Assembly: GCA_004369045.1 (NCBI GenBank)
Contig: ML213503.1
Coordinates: forward strand, 2,888,287 to 2,952,286
Source of the DNA: Heliocybe sulcata
Lineage: Eukaryota; Basidiomycota; Agaricomycetes; Gloeophyllales; Gloeophyllaceae
Direction: 5' to 3'
DNA: 64,000 nt
The notes beneath the pieces are model-generated. The model searched no databases and was not told the origin of the DNA. It was given only the letters and a program-made list of their open reading frames with translations. Position 1 is the stretch's first letter, and each line of letters opens with the position of its first letter. This document shows positions 1 to 9,725 of the stretch, piece after piece. The position numbers and the translations under genes are program-made.

Positions 1-1
1 T

Positions 2-1085
2 AGTTGCGCAGCCGTGCCCCTCGTTAACAGCGCTGGTACCTCCATCGTCTGCGACGTTCAGTCGGACATCAGTGCTCGCTTTGCGGCAGCCGGCGTTACC
101 AACACCGGGTTGACCGGGTCTGCCGCCGCTGCTTCCAGCGGAGCCATCTCCAGTGCTGCTGCTAGCACCAAGGCTGTCTCTAGCGCAGCTGCCACTGCTT
201 CGGGTGCCGTCACCAGCTCGGTTGCCTCGGTCACGTCTAGCTCGGCGGTAAGTCGTCCCGTGCGAATTAGATTTGTAGTCTAATTCCCTTCCCTTCAGGC
301 TGCCGCCACGAGTGCTGCCAACAATGCAGGCACCGGAACCGCTGCCGGCAACAACAACAATTCGACGGGCGCCACGGGTGACGCCCAGTCCTCCCTGACG
401 CTCCTGCAGTCCGTCCTTGCGACCGGTTTCGAGAACGACGGCCAGTCGCAGCCCACTGCGGGCCAGGTCGCGTCCAAGACGTCCTCGAACAACTTTATCA
501 ACTTCTGCGCGACGGTATCGAACCTGCCGATCACCAACGGCCAGCAGGTCAAGACGGGCTCGTGCAACCCCGCGCCGATGGGCGTGATCGCGTCGACGGC
601 GAACATGCCGTCGAGCAAGTTCCAGTTCCCGACGAACGGGGGGAGCGTCAAGGCGAACACGGCGTTCACGATCAAGATGGCGATCAGCAACATGGACACG
701 GGCTTTTTCGTGAACGCGAACGAGAACTACTTTGCGGCGCCGCAGTTTACGAACGCGCAGGGGCAGATACAGGGGCACAGCCATGTGGTCGTCGAGCAGC
801 TGACGTCGCTGAACCAGACGGAGCCGACGGACCCGACCAAGTTTGCGTTCTTCAAGGGGCTTAATGCCGCGGCGCAGGGCGGGGTCTTGACGGCGGACGT
901 CACGAGCGGGCTGCCCGCCGGTGCGTACAGGCTCGCGTCCATTAACTCGGCGGCGAACCACCAGCCTGTTCTGGTCGCCGTCGCGCAGCACGGGTCGCTC
1001 GACGACATGATCTACGTGCGTCTCTTCCCTCGATGCCCCCCTAATGTCGTACTAATACTCTCTGCTTCAGTTCACCGTCGAATAA
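2..1085 (+). CDS. secreted Ser/Ala-rich protein, 3' part (family often mislabelled ribosomal protein S17)
   Basis: The gene is cut by the window edge, so the start and signal peptide are missing. Exons 2-247, 299-1015 and 1071-1085 join in frame; both introns are GT-AG and the second has a CTAAT branch site. After a Ser/Ala/Thr-rich linker comes a conserved domain with blocks NNFINFCATVSNLPITNGQQ, KTGSCNPAPMGVI, GHSHVVVEQL and ANHQPVLVAVAQHGSLDDMI. I recognise these from a family of secreted basidiomycete proteins often filed as 'ribosomal protein s17', a misnomer, with some resemblance to Egh16/Gas1-type extracellular proteins. The molecular function is unknown; an extracellular or cell-wall location is inferred. 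The Ser/Ala-rich part is a likely O-glycosylated spacer. The reading frame is intact. Confidence 0.8.
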
Positions 1086-1489
1086 ACAAAGGCGCTCGCC
1101 GCCGACCGCACCTAAAAGTCCAACTTAGGGGCATCCGCTCATTTGTCACGTCTCGCTCACGCATCCCGCTTTCGTATCTATTGGGTATTTATTGGCCGCC
1201 GATCTGCTTCGACAGCAGCTGGGGTGCTGTGTATCGTTAGTCTGTCTGGTTGTTTTTCTTTTTTGCTGTCTGTAGGTCTTGTCAACTGAGTTGTACGAGC
1301 GGGAATCGAGATATATCAAAATATACCAAAAAAAAGATAGAAAAGCGTGAACATGCGGTTGAAAGCAACCGTCGGTGCATAGTATCTCGAGCTTCGTCAA
1401 GGCAGCTGCGTAGGGTATCCTGTATATATTGTTTCTATCTATCACGACACGACCACCACATTCTAGCAGTCCAGCATACAAGATACAAG
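1086..1489. other. 3' flank of the first gene, no gene seen
   Basis: AT-richer sequence with short open frames on both strands, none with family features or good splice sites. It lies between the first gene and the start of triplicated unit A. Confidence 0.5.
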
Positions 1490-1689
1490 TATTCAATCCT
1501 ATTCATCTAACTCGTGCGGAAACGCCAACTTATCGTACACATGATATCCATCCATCTTATCCGGGACAATACTAGCAGTCATCTATACAATCCACTCATC
1601 TACTGCAGACAGGGAGCCAGAGGAACGTCGTCGTCATCATACACGCACACACACAGGAAAGAGCAGTAAGGGCGAGGGGTCGTTCATAA

Positions 1690-2105
1690 CTGTAGCCCGG
1701 GGGAGCGTAGGCACGTCTTGAACGGAATGGTCAGTGTCAGGGGAAGGCAGAGGCGGCGGTCGTCCGTAAGGGTAGCCCGGGGGAGCGTAGGCGTCTTGTG
1801 AACCGAAGTTGAGGAAGGGAGAAGGTGGAATTTGTCCGTAAGGATAGCCCGGGGGAGCATAGGCGTCTTGCGGTTAGACGTTGGAGGAAGCGAGGGCATT
1901 GAGCGGTTATCCGTAAGGGTAGCCCGGGGGAGCGTAGGCGTCTCGTGGATCAAAGTCAAGGAAAGTGAAGGCAGCAGTTGTCCGTAAGGATAGCCCGAGG
2001 GAGCGTAGGCGTCTTGCGGACCAAAGTTGAGACGAAGTTGAGAAAGGCAGAAGGCGGAAGTCGTCCGTAAGGATAGCCCGGGGGAGCGTAGGCGTCTTAA
2101 GGATC
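1690..2105. repeat. ~75 bp tandem repeat array A
   Basis: Six copies of a core reading roughly GTCCGTAAGGRTAGCCCGGG followed by GGAGCGTAGGCGTCTTG. TAGCCCGG starts near 1693, 1773, 1845, 1920, 1991 and 2074, so spacing is 71-83 bp. The core (~37 bp) is much better conserved than the ~35-40 bp between cores. The core has no stop codon in any minus-strand frame; one minus frame reads QDAYAPPGYPYG, the others RRLRSPGL and KTPTLPRAIL. Spacings are not all multiples of three, so a single conserved protein frame is not supported. Confidence 0.9.
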
Positions 2106-2224
2106 CAATTTGCAGGAGTGTTAGCTAAGAAGGCAGTCCAGAGCGTAGTTCGGGGGGGCGTAGACTTATCGTGGACTTCATGCTTGACGGCGAGCTACAA
2201 GAGAAGTGATTTAGATCGAGGTAC

Positions 2225-2935
2225 AAGGGATGCAAGACACTACTCACTTGTTTATCCGTGGCCCCTTACGCCTCAAGGGCTGCACGGGTGGTCTCGCCAT
2301 TGACCACAGTGATGATATTGCTACTACTATCCGACCAGTTCGGTCAGGTTCGCGCACTGCTATATAAAGGACATAAATAAGATTATTCAGGAAAATGAAG
2401 ATATATGCTCACTTTTCGACCGGGACCCCTTACGTCTTGAGGGTCAGTCCGGTGGGCATATGATTTTGTGCCAGTAGGTAGGTAGTCAAGAATAACTTGC
2501 TGAGTGAGGATACTGGAAGGTTGGACAGTAATCCTTTGATATCGAAGATGGGCTAGAAGGGATACAACTTAGATCGTTCTGTGAGAGGAGGAAGGTAATA
2601 CTCACTTGTTCGTCCGCGGCTCCTTGCATCTTAAGAGCTTCGCGGGTGGTCCCGCCGTCGACCACAGTGGTATCATTGCGACACTATCCGACCAGGTCGG
2701 ACAATGCCGCATATGATGACCACGTACATGACAGGATGCTGTCAAAAGAGATCCATCAGTACATATTCTTTAGAACATCTGTGCATGCTGATCACCATTC
2801 CAGATGCAAGGACATGCACCCATTGTCCAGCAATGGCATAGAAGAGTGGGGAGAGAGTTGGAAGAGAGGAGTAGGGGAGGAAGACGGCGCCCGCGCTGTG
2901 AGGAAGAGTGAGGCGGGGAGGACGGTATTTATCCC
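2225..2935 (-). other. cassette block A: repeated exon-like segments on the minus strand
   Basis: Read on the minus strand, three related segments each end at a perfect or near-perfect 5' splice site (GTGAGTA, GTGAGCA, GTGAGTA). In one frame they share an (R)RKG-x-R-x-N/K-type end; other frames hit stops in some segments. Upstream on the minus strand (near 2925) lies a GGATAAATACC TATA-like site followed by a pyrimidine-rich stretch and then ATG in copy A only. The same layout is in units B and C. It could be a spliced non-coding RNA, a decaying multi-exon gene, or a gene family without known relatives. No protein family was recognised. Confidence 0.5.
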
Positions 2936-3386
2936 TGTCTACTGGCGGCTGACACGATGTAGAGCGTGTTTCTGGGCGTGTTCGAGGCCCGTCAAACTGT
3001 CACAGACGACAGGCGGCTGCCTGTATGACAATATGGTCAGAATTGAAATATTCCCGACAGCAAGTTGGTATTGAACTCTTACCAGACCAATCACCCAGTT
3101 ACTTGAGCATACAATATACCGTTGACACACAAAACTCCATCTCCTTATGAAATCAATATCGTACCCCCGTGCAAGTATACGACGTACGAAGTCAGTTCAG
3201 CCGAAGTCGTGCTGAGTTTCCGACTTTCGCTTTGAAAAATTGATGCTTGCTGCGGGAATAGCTCTGGCGTAGTATGTTGTGGGACATTCTTTATTATCGA
3301 CAGGTATCCCTGGCAGCGCAAGTAACGATTGAAGAAGAAGAAGAGCATCCTCGAAGATATTGGTGACATGTCGTGTACGTCACGTG

Positions 3387-3401
3387 GGGTGACTGTCACC
3401 C
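3387..3401. promoter_or_regulatory. inverted repeat GGGTGAC-T-GTCACCC next to CACGTG
   Basis: A perfect 7 bp inverted repeat with a one-base centre directly follows GTACGTCACGTGG, which contains an E-box (CACGTG) and a CRE-like ACGTCA. The identical string occurs in unit C (9711-9725). It lies 420 bp upstream of the GPP1-like start, so it could be a regulator site for that gene or for the minus-strand cassettes. Function is inferred only. Confidence 0.4.
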
Positions 3402-3823
3402 TCGCCTTGGCGGGCGCCGCCGCCCGCCCGCCTTCGGTCACCAGAGTATAGGTGTGGAAGAAATGTTTTGTTCCTGTACTCATTGCTAACTTTCGAACCG
3501 TAGGGCCTTTATGGATGACTTACCAGCGGAACCTGTACCAAAGCAAGCCCGCCAGTTGTAAAAACTGCCGCCAATCAATTCCAATGTGAAGACCGCGACT
3601 GGGAGGACTTTCAAGAAGAGGCCGGACTCTGATGGTCAATGTCAAGTCATCGTGGCTAGATGCCTGTGCCTTGTAGCGAAAGATCTCAATGTCTCCTGGT
3701 TTATTCTAACTGCTCGTTCCTTCTGGAAGTGGGGCCATAAGAAAGGTCTCCTGCAACGGGGCTTCCTCCGTCGCGTTCTGGTCAGAACTAATATTCTATG
3801 GCGGGGTCACCTGTCCGCGCAAA

Positions 3824-5174
3824 ATGCCTACCATTACAGTAGACGCAGTAAGAAATTCCATGTCTGGACTCACAAGGTCCTATCATGTACTGATGTTCAC
3901 CAGATTCTGTTCGACATGGACGGGTCAGTTGCCGTCTCTACTATCGTCATCAGCAAGTGTCCTGACCATCAGGTGCTCACATCTAACGACCGGCCATCGA
4001 CCTCGCATCTCTCCATCTGCGCCCTCAACACGTCGTCCTTGGCATCGCAGCACACTGATCGATTCAACCCCGGGCGTGCTCAAAGCCTGGTCGACCTTCG
4101 CCGCCGACTACGGCCTCACCAACGGCGCTGAGATCGCGCACAAGTCGCACGGCTGCCGTCTCTACGACACCCTCAAAGAGTGGTGCCAAATCAACGACGA
4201 AGGCAAGCTCCAGGCACAACTCGAACCCATGCGGTTGGTACGAGACATGTGGCGCACTTAACTCGGTTCCCGTAGTCAGAGATCGTGCGCTTAGAAGATG
4301 AGGTGATCGAAGGCGGGCCCGTCGTCCTCCCCGGCGCACTCGACCTGATCCATCAAGCGAGTACCCCGACGTCCGTATCGCATCTCCCAGTTCATCATAA
4401 CAGTGCAGGATACCACTCGGCCCCGTGGCTGTCGCACCCTCCATCTGGTGGGTACCTTGACAGTACCGGGTTCTCTGTCTGTCTGATGAGCTTCCACCTA
4501 TCTGATAAGCCACCAAATAATCCGGGTAACTACAGCTCGAAGCCGGTCGCGCCACTGGATCCCCATCTTACGGCTGGACCATAGTCACATCTGGTACGTA
4601 TTCGCCCTGCATCATCACACCCATACTCCTCGTAACCCGGCTAACCACCACACCGCCATACACCGTACCTCGTTCATCAAACATACTCCCAGCAACCAAC
4701 ATCTACACCCCCAAAGCCCTCTCCCGCTGCGGCATCCACCTGCCCCCAGCCGGGCCCCTCACCTCCAACGACGTCGCCAACGGCAAACCGCACCCCGACC
4801 CCTAACTCGCAGGCGCGAAGAAATGCGGCGTCGATCCCACTAAATGTGCGCTCACCCCCAGCCTCGAACGCGATGTTGCTTGCTGAATACTAATAACGTG
4901 ATGTATGCATAGGCGTGGTAGTCGAAGACGCGCCCTCGGGCATTAAATCCGGGCACGCAGCAGGCGCGCAGACGCTCGCGGTGTGCACATCGCATACGAG
5001 GGCTGCCCTCCTCGACTCGGGATGCAACCCGGATCATATTGTCAACGATCTAACGAAGTACGTGCCCTTCCCTCCCGTTGTGGGACGAGTTGGCTGATTG
5101 GTTCTCTGCATGAGTAGGGTCAGCGCGAGGTGGGTTGAAGCTAAAGTAGAAGTCACGATAGACGAGTCTGAGTG
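3824..5174 (+). pseudogene. GPP1: glycerol-1-phosphatase-like HAD hydrolase with a nonsense codon
   Basis: Hydrolase of the haloacid dehalogenase superfamily related to yeast Gpp1/Hor2, which removes phosphate from glycerol 3-phosphate in glycerol and osmolyte production. Exons: 3824-3847 (MPTITVDA), 3904-3923 (ILFDMDG, motif I), 4051-4237 (TLIDSTPGVLKAW), 4282-~4352, ~4530-4592 (GWTIVTS, motif II), ~4690-4844 (TNIYTPKAL, then NGKPHPDP with the motif III Lys), 4912-5058 (VVVEDAPSGIKSG, motif IV), ~5118-5174. All junctions keep frame. In PHPDP-stop-LAGAKKCG the expected Tyr codon is TAA at 4803-4805, before motif IV, so the product would lack the C-terminal third. Splice sites and catalytic residues are otherwise kept, so the loss looks recent, or the stop is a sequencing or allelic difference. 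Confidence 0.8.
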
Positions 5175-5579
5175 AAGCAAGAATATGGGCGGTGATGACT
5201 ATTTGGAGGCTATACTAGAGTACACCAGGACAGACAGGACCAGATACAATACCCGGTCTACTGAAACAGATACTAAGGCACCTGTTAATATCGAACGCGC
5301 TCTATATTGTTTGCATATATGAAAATACAGTCCTATCCTACAGTCTACAAATCTAATCCGAACCGAAGCTGTTTGCAGCACACTTGAATGCAATCCAAGA
5401 AGAAACGTCAACCTGTCGTACACACACCACACTTTCATATCCAATTCAACCGAATCCTAACAGTCACAGATACAAATCCAATCCAGTCCAATCACGAACA
5501 ACCGAGGAGAAACGCAAGCCGTCGTCCATAATCATATACACGAGAAATGAAGCAAGAGGCGGGGTGAAGGATTGTCCAG

Positions 5580-6150
5580 ACTGTAGCCCGGGGGAGCGTA
5601 GGCGCGTCGTTGAACAGAATAGTCAGAGGTAGGGGAAGGCAGAGGCAGGTTGTCCATAAGGGTAGCCCGGGGGAGCGTAGGCGTCTTGCGCGTGGAAGGT
5701 GAGGAAGGCAGAAGGCGGAGGTCGTCCGTAAGAATAGCCCGGGGAGAGTAGGCGTCTTGTGGATGAAAGTTGGAGAAGGTAAAAGTGCTGGTCGTCCGTA
5801 AGGATAGCCCGGGGGAGCGTAGGCGTCTTGCGAACGGAAGTTGAAGAAGGCAGCAGGCGGAAGTTGTCCGTAAGGGTAGTCCGGAGGAGCGTAGACGGCT
5901 TGCGGATAAGGAGATCGTTCGAAAAGGTAGGGCGTAGGCGTCTTGCGCATGGAAGTTGGAGAAGGCAGAGGTGGTCATCGTCCGTAAGGGTAGCCCGGGG
6001 GAGCGTAGGCATCTTGCGAACCTGAGTCAGAGAAGGCGAAACTAAGGAGAGTCAGGAGGAACGTAGGCGGCGTGCGGCAAGAAGTTGATAGAGGCAGAAG
6101 GCTGAAGTCGTCCGTAAGGATAGCCCGGGGGAGCGTAGGCGTCTTAGGGA
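5580..6150. repeat. ~75 bp tandem repeat array B
   Basis: Same core as array A. TAGCCCGG or variants begin near 5584, 5665, 5736, 5803, 5877 (TAGTCCGG), 5990 and 6121. Spacing is 67-81 bp for the first cores, then about 113-131 bp where copies have degenerated (around 5920 and 6060). It ends in the same GGATCCAATTTGCAG as arrays A and C. Two overlapping minus-strand open frames of ~150 codons run through it because the core lacks stops, with the peptide words APPGYPYG and RRLRSPGL repeated in shifting frame. Confidence 0.9.
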
Positions 6151-6284
6151 TCCAATTTGCAGAAGCTGTAGTTAAGAAAGCAGTCCAGAGAGCAGTTCGG
6201 GGGAGCGTAGACTTGTCATGGACTTTATGCTTGACGGCGACCTACAAGAGAAGGTGAATAAGATCGAGGTACAAGGGATGGGAG

Positions 6285-6985
6285 ACACTACTCACTTGTT
6301 TATTCGTAGCCCCTTATGCCTCAAGGGCTGCACGGGTGGTCTCGCCGTTGACCACAGTGGTGATATTGCCACTACTATCTGACCAGGTCAGACAGGTTTG
6401 TGTACTGCTATATAGGAGAGATAAGCAAGGTCATTCGTGAAAATGAAGATATATGCTCACTTTTCGACCGGGACCCCTTACGTCTTGAGGGCCATTCCGG
6501 TGGGCAAATGACGTTATGCCCGTCAGTAGGTAGTCAAGGATAACTTGCTGAGCGAGGATACTGGAAGGTTGAACAGTAATGCTTTGATACTGAAGATGGG
6601 CTAGAACGGAATCAAATTAGATCGTTCTGTAGTAGGGAGGAAGACGATACTCACTTGTTCGTTCGCGGCCCCTTGCGCCTCAAGGGCTGCGAGGGTGGTC
6701 TCGCCGTCGACCACAGTGGTATCATTGCGACACTATCCGACCAGGCCGGACAGCACCGCATATGATGGCCACGTACATGACACAATGCTGTCAAAAGATA
6801 TTCATCAGTGCATAGTCTTTAGAACATCTGTGAATGCTAGGCACCATTCCAAATGCGGGTACATGCACCCATCGTCCAGCAATGGTATGGAAGAGTAGAG
6901 AGAGGCTTGGAAGAGAGGAGTAGGGAGGAGAGACGGCGCCTGCGCTGTGAGGAAGAGTGAGGTGGAGAGAGCGGTATTTATGGCT
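6285..6985 (-). other. cassette block B: repeated exon-like segments on the minus strand
   Basis: Same arrangement as block A: minus-strand segments ending in GTGAGTAGTG (near 6296), GTGAGCATAT (near 6460) and GTGAGTATCG (near 6655), with an upstream TAAATACCGC TATA-like site near 6975. The ATG present after the TATA site in copy A reads ATA here. Conservation of the donors across three diverged copies suggests past selection on splicing; the peptide frames are not conserved. Confidence 0.45.
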
Positions 6986-7479
6986 TTCCTCTGGCGGCTG
7001 ACATGAGTGTTCGAGGCCCGTCAAAATGTCATCGACGACAGGCGGCTGGTTGTGAGATAATACGGTCAGAATCGAAATATTTCCGACAGCGAGCTGGTTA
7101 TTGAACTCTTACCAGAACCACCACTAGGCTACATGGGCATTAACATAACATGCTTTATTTACAAGCAGAATCATATACCTTTGACTACAAAAGAGATCGA
7201 AGAACGTAAGTGCGATTATCCAATATGTGAAGTCAAATCAGACCAAGTAGCGTTCGAATTTCAGCGCTGAAGTTCTGTCTTGAATTGCAAGACCTGTTGG
7301 AGTACGAGTAGGCCAAGTGAATACTACTTCCTTTACTGAGCGAAAGCATAGAGTCGCCATCGGTGTTCAATCAATGGCAGGCTCTGATGATGCGAATATG
7401 ACAAAGCGCGAGGAGGGTCCCGTACTCATGTCACGTGTGGCCACTCGGACGCGTCTCGCGGTGTGGCACCTATCCTCGA

Positions 7480-7640
7480 GTCAGGGGTGTAACCAGTATT
7501 ACATTGTAAAGAACCTGAAAGCACGCGCGTTTCCCCTCCCGTTGTGGGGCCAGTTGGCTGATGAATCCTCTGCGTGGGTAGAGTCAGCCCGAGGTGGATC
7601 GAAGGTAAAGTAGAAGCCGCGAAGACGAGTCTGAGTGATG
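7480..7640 (+). pseudogene. 3' remnant of a second glycerol-phosphatase gene
   Basis: This aligns with the last two exons and last intron of the GPP1-like gene at 5010-5180: CTCGAGTCAGGGGTGTAACC against CTCGACTCGGGATGCAACCC, then the intron words CCCTCCCGTTGTGGG and GTTGGCTGAT, then the terminal exon words GTAAAGTAGAAG and GACGAGTCTGAGTGA. The N-terminal three quarters of the gene, including all catalytic motifs, are absent, so it cannot make an enzyme. It marks the junction between units B and C. Confidence 0.75.
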
Positions 7641-7984
7641 CAAGGACATTGGCGTTGAAGGCTACTTGGAGGCTATACTAGAGTAGACCAGGATAGACAG
7701 GACCCAATACAGTGAAACACTAGTCACTGAGGCACCTGTTAATATCGGATGCGCTATATATTGTTTGCATTTATCAAGATACAGATCACACACAGTCATA
7801 CTCGAACCTATCCAAGAAGAAGTATCATGCTATCGTATACACATCAAACTCTCGCACCCAATCTAACAGTCACAGATATGCATCTAGTCCAGTCTAGTCA
7901 CATACAACCGAGAAGAAACACAAGCCATCGTCCATAGTCATACACACAAGAGATAACACAAGAGGGGTGAAGGGTGGTCCAGAC

Positions 7985-8440
7985 TGTAGCCCGGGGGAGC
8001 GTAGGCGCGTCGTGAACAGCATAGTCGGAGTTGGAAGAAGGTGGAAGAAGGTTGTCCGTAAAGGTAGCCCGGGGGAGCGTAGGCATCTTGCGGATAGAAG
8101 TTGGAGGACGCGGAGGTGGTGGTCATCCATAAGGGTAGCCCGGGGGAGCGTAGGCGTCTTGCGGATGGACGTTGAAGTTGGCAGAGGCGGTGGTTGTCCG
8201 TAAGGATAGCCCGGGGGAGCGTAGGCGTCTTGCGGATCGAAGTAGGAGAAGGCAGAGGTGGCAGTCGTCCGTAAGGATAGCCCAGGGGAACGTAGGCGTC
8301 TTGCAGATTGAAGTTCGAGAAGGCGGAGGAGATCGTCCGAAAGGGTAGCCCGGGGGAGCGTAGGCGTCTTGCGGATTGAAGTTCGAGAACGTGGAGAAGA
8401 AGATCGTCCGAAAGGATAGCCCGGGGGAGCATAGGCGTCT
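7985..8440. repeat. ~72 bp tandem repeat array C
   Basis: Seven cores begin near 7986, 8066, 8136, 8208, 8278, 8347 and 8419, giving the most regular spacing of the three arrays (69-80 bp). One minus-strand open frame of 164 codons (7938-8432) crosses the whole array and reads the core in all three frames in turn (LPRAIL, ARRLRSPGLP, QDAYAPPGYPYG). A plus-strand frame is also open over part of it. Openness on both strands means the open frames are weak evidence for coding. Confidence 0.9.
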
Positions 8441-8559
8441 TAAGGATCCAATTTGCAGGAATTGTGATTGAGAAGGCAGTCCAGAGCGTAGACTTGTCGT
8501 GGAATTCGTGCCTGACGTCGGCGAGCTACAAGAGAAGTGACTTAGGTCGAGGTACAAGG

Positions 8560-9260
8560 AACGGAAGACACTACTCACTTGTTTATTTGTGGCCCCTTAC
8601 GCCTCAAGGGCTGCACAGGTGGTCTCGCCGTTGACCACAGTGGTGATTGCTACCACTATCCGACCAGGTCGGACAGGTTCGCACACTGCTATATAGGACA
8701 GATAAGCAAGATCATCCGGGAAGATGAACATATATGCTTACTTTTTGACCGGGACCCCTTACGTCTTGAGGGCCATTCCGGTGGGAGTGTGTTTTGACTT
8801 TGCTAGTAAGTCGGTATTCAAGTGTATGAGGATACTGGAAGGGTCAACAGTAATCCTTTGATATTGAGGCGGGCTGGAAGAGATCAATATTAGATCGCTC
8901 TGTAAGAGGACGAAGACAATACTCACTTGTTCGTCCGCGGCCCCTTGCGCCTCAAGGGCTGCGCGGGTGGTCTCGCCGTCGACCACAGTGGTTTCATTGC
9001 GACACTATCCGACCAGGCCGGAGAATGCCGCATATGATGACCACGTACATGACACGATGCTGTCAAAAGAGATCCATCAGTACATATTCTTTGGAATATC
9101 TGTGCGTGCTGATCACCATTCCAGATGCGAGTATATGCACCCACTGTCCAGCAATGGTATGGAAGAGTAGGGAGAGAGTTGGAAGAGAGGAGTGGAGAAG
9201 TAGAGAAGACGCCAGCGCTGTGAGGAAGAGTGAGGCGGAGAGGGCGGTATTTATACCTTC
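8560..9260 (-). other. cassette block C: repeated exon-like segments on the minus strand
   Basis: Best preserved copy. Minus-strand donors follow the bases at 8927 (GTGAGTATTG), 8742 (GTAAGCATAT) and 8579 (GTGAGTAGTG). In one frame the segments end RRKGPRTNK, RRKGSRSK and RRKGPQINK, preceded by PPAQPL, PPEWPS and PPVQPL, and that frame is open in all three segments. A GGTATAAATACC TATA-like box lies at ~9247-9258. I recognise no domain. A spliced, repeat-built transcript on the minus strand, reading into array C, is the simplest model. Confidence 0.5.
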
Positions 9261-9710
9261 CTTCTGGTGGCTGGCAAGAAGCAGAGCGTGACCCGAGGCT
9301 CGTTCGAGGCCCTCAAATCTGTCATTAACGACAGGCGGCTGGCTGTATGACAATATGGTCAGAATCGAAATCTTTCCGACAGCGAGCTGGTATTGGACTC
9401 TTACCAGAACTACCACCGGGCTTTCCTGAGCACAGGATTCTCTGTTCGCTAGCGCACTCCCACCCCGTCTTTGTAAACAAGACCGTACCACCGCGCAAAA
9501 TGTACGATGCCCGAAGTCGGTTCAGCCAAAGTTGTGCTGATAGTCCAGAAAGAATCGGCTTTGCCCGGCTGTCAAAACCGACGCCTTCTGAAGTAATGAC
9601 TATGTCATAGTAGATTGTAGTCCATTCGTTGTTATCGACAGGTAAGCATGGGCCCTGGCAGTGCAAGTAAGGATTTAAGGAAATTGGTAACATGTCGTGT
9701 ACGTCACGTG

Positions 9711-9725
9711 GGGTGACTGTCACCC
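9711..9725. promoter_or_regulatory. inverted repeat GGGTGAC-T-GTCACCC (copy in unit C)
   Basis: Identical to 3387-3401, again preceded by GTGTACGTCACGTG. It has survived while the surrounding intergenic sequence diverged. It may be a protein-binding site. Confidence 0.4.

Larger units (their letters stand above)
1490..3770. repeat. triplicated locus, unit A (array plus cassette block plus GPP upstream region)
   Basis: This stretch aligns by eye with 5390-7130 (unit B) and about 7800-10055 (unit C). Shared landmarks in order are an AT-rich lead with ATCC-rich words, a ~75 bp tandem array, the string GGATCCAATTTGCAG at the array end, three cassettes each with a minus-strand donor GTGAGT/GTGAGC, a TATA-like site, and the ACAGGCGGCTGG / AATATGGTCAGAATYGAAAT block. 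A and C continue together through GTCGTGTACGTCACGTGGGG to AGAGGCCGGACTCTGATGG; B stops earlier. Unit A leads directly into the GPP1-like gene. Copies differ by many substitutions and small indels, so the duplication is not recent. Confidence 0.85.
5200..7640. repeat. triplicated locus, unit B (array plus cassettes plus GPP 3' remnant)
   Basis: Second copy of the unit. It starts just after the GPP stop with a lead (GAGGCTATACTAGAGTA) that recurs at ~7670. Array, array end and cassette block follow as in A. Homology to A and C stops near 7130 (after TTGAACTCTTACCAGAACCACCACT). A ~350 bp stretch follows that I cannot align, then the 3' end of a second GPP gene (~7480-7640). Most of the GPP gene and the CACGTG/inverted-repeat block are therefore missing from this copy, consistent with an internal deletion. 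Confidence 0.8.

Noticed and set aside
295-699. Minus-strand ORF of 134 codons inside the first gene
   Set aside because: It is antisense to the conserved exon of the secreted protein and has no features of its own.
5492-6012. Three overlapping minus-strand ORFs of ~130-150 codons in array B as separate proteins
   Set aside because: They arise because the repeat core lacks stops in every frame; frames shift between repeats, so no single protein is conserved.
1690-8440. Arrays as CRISPR-like direct repeats
   Set aside because: The genome is eukaryotic, the cores are imperfect, spacers are related to each other, and no cas gene is present.
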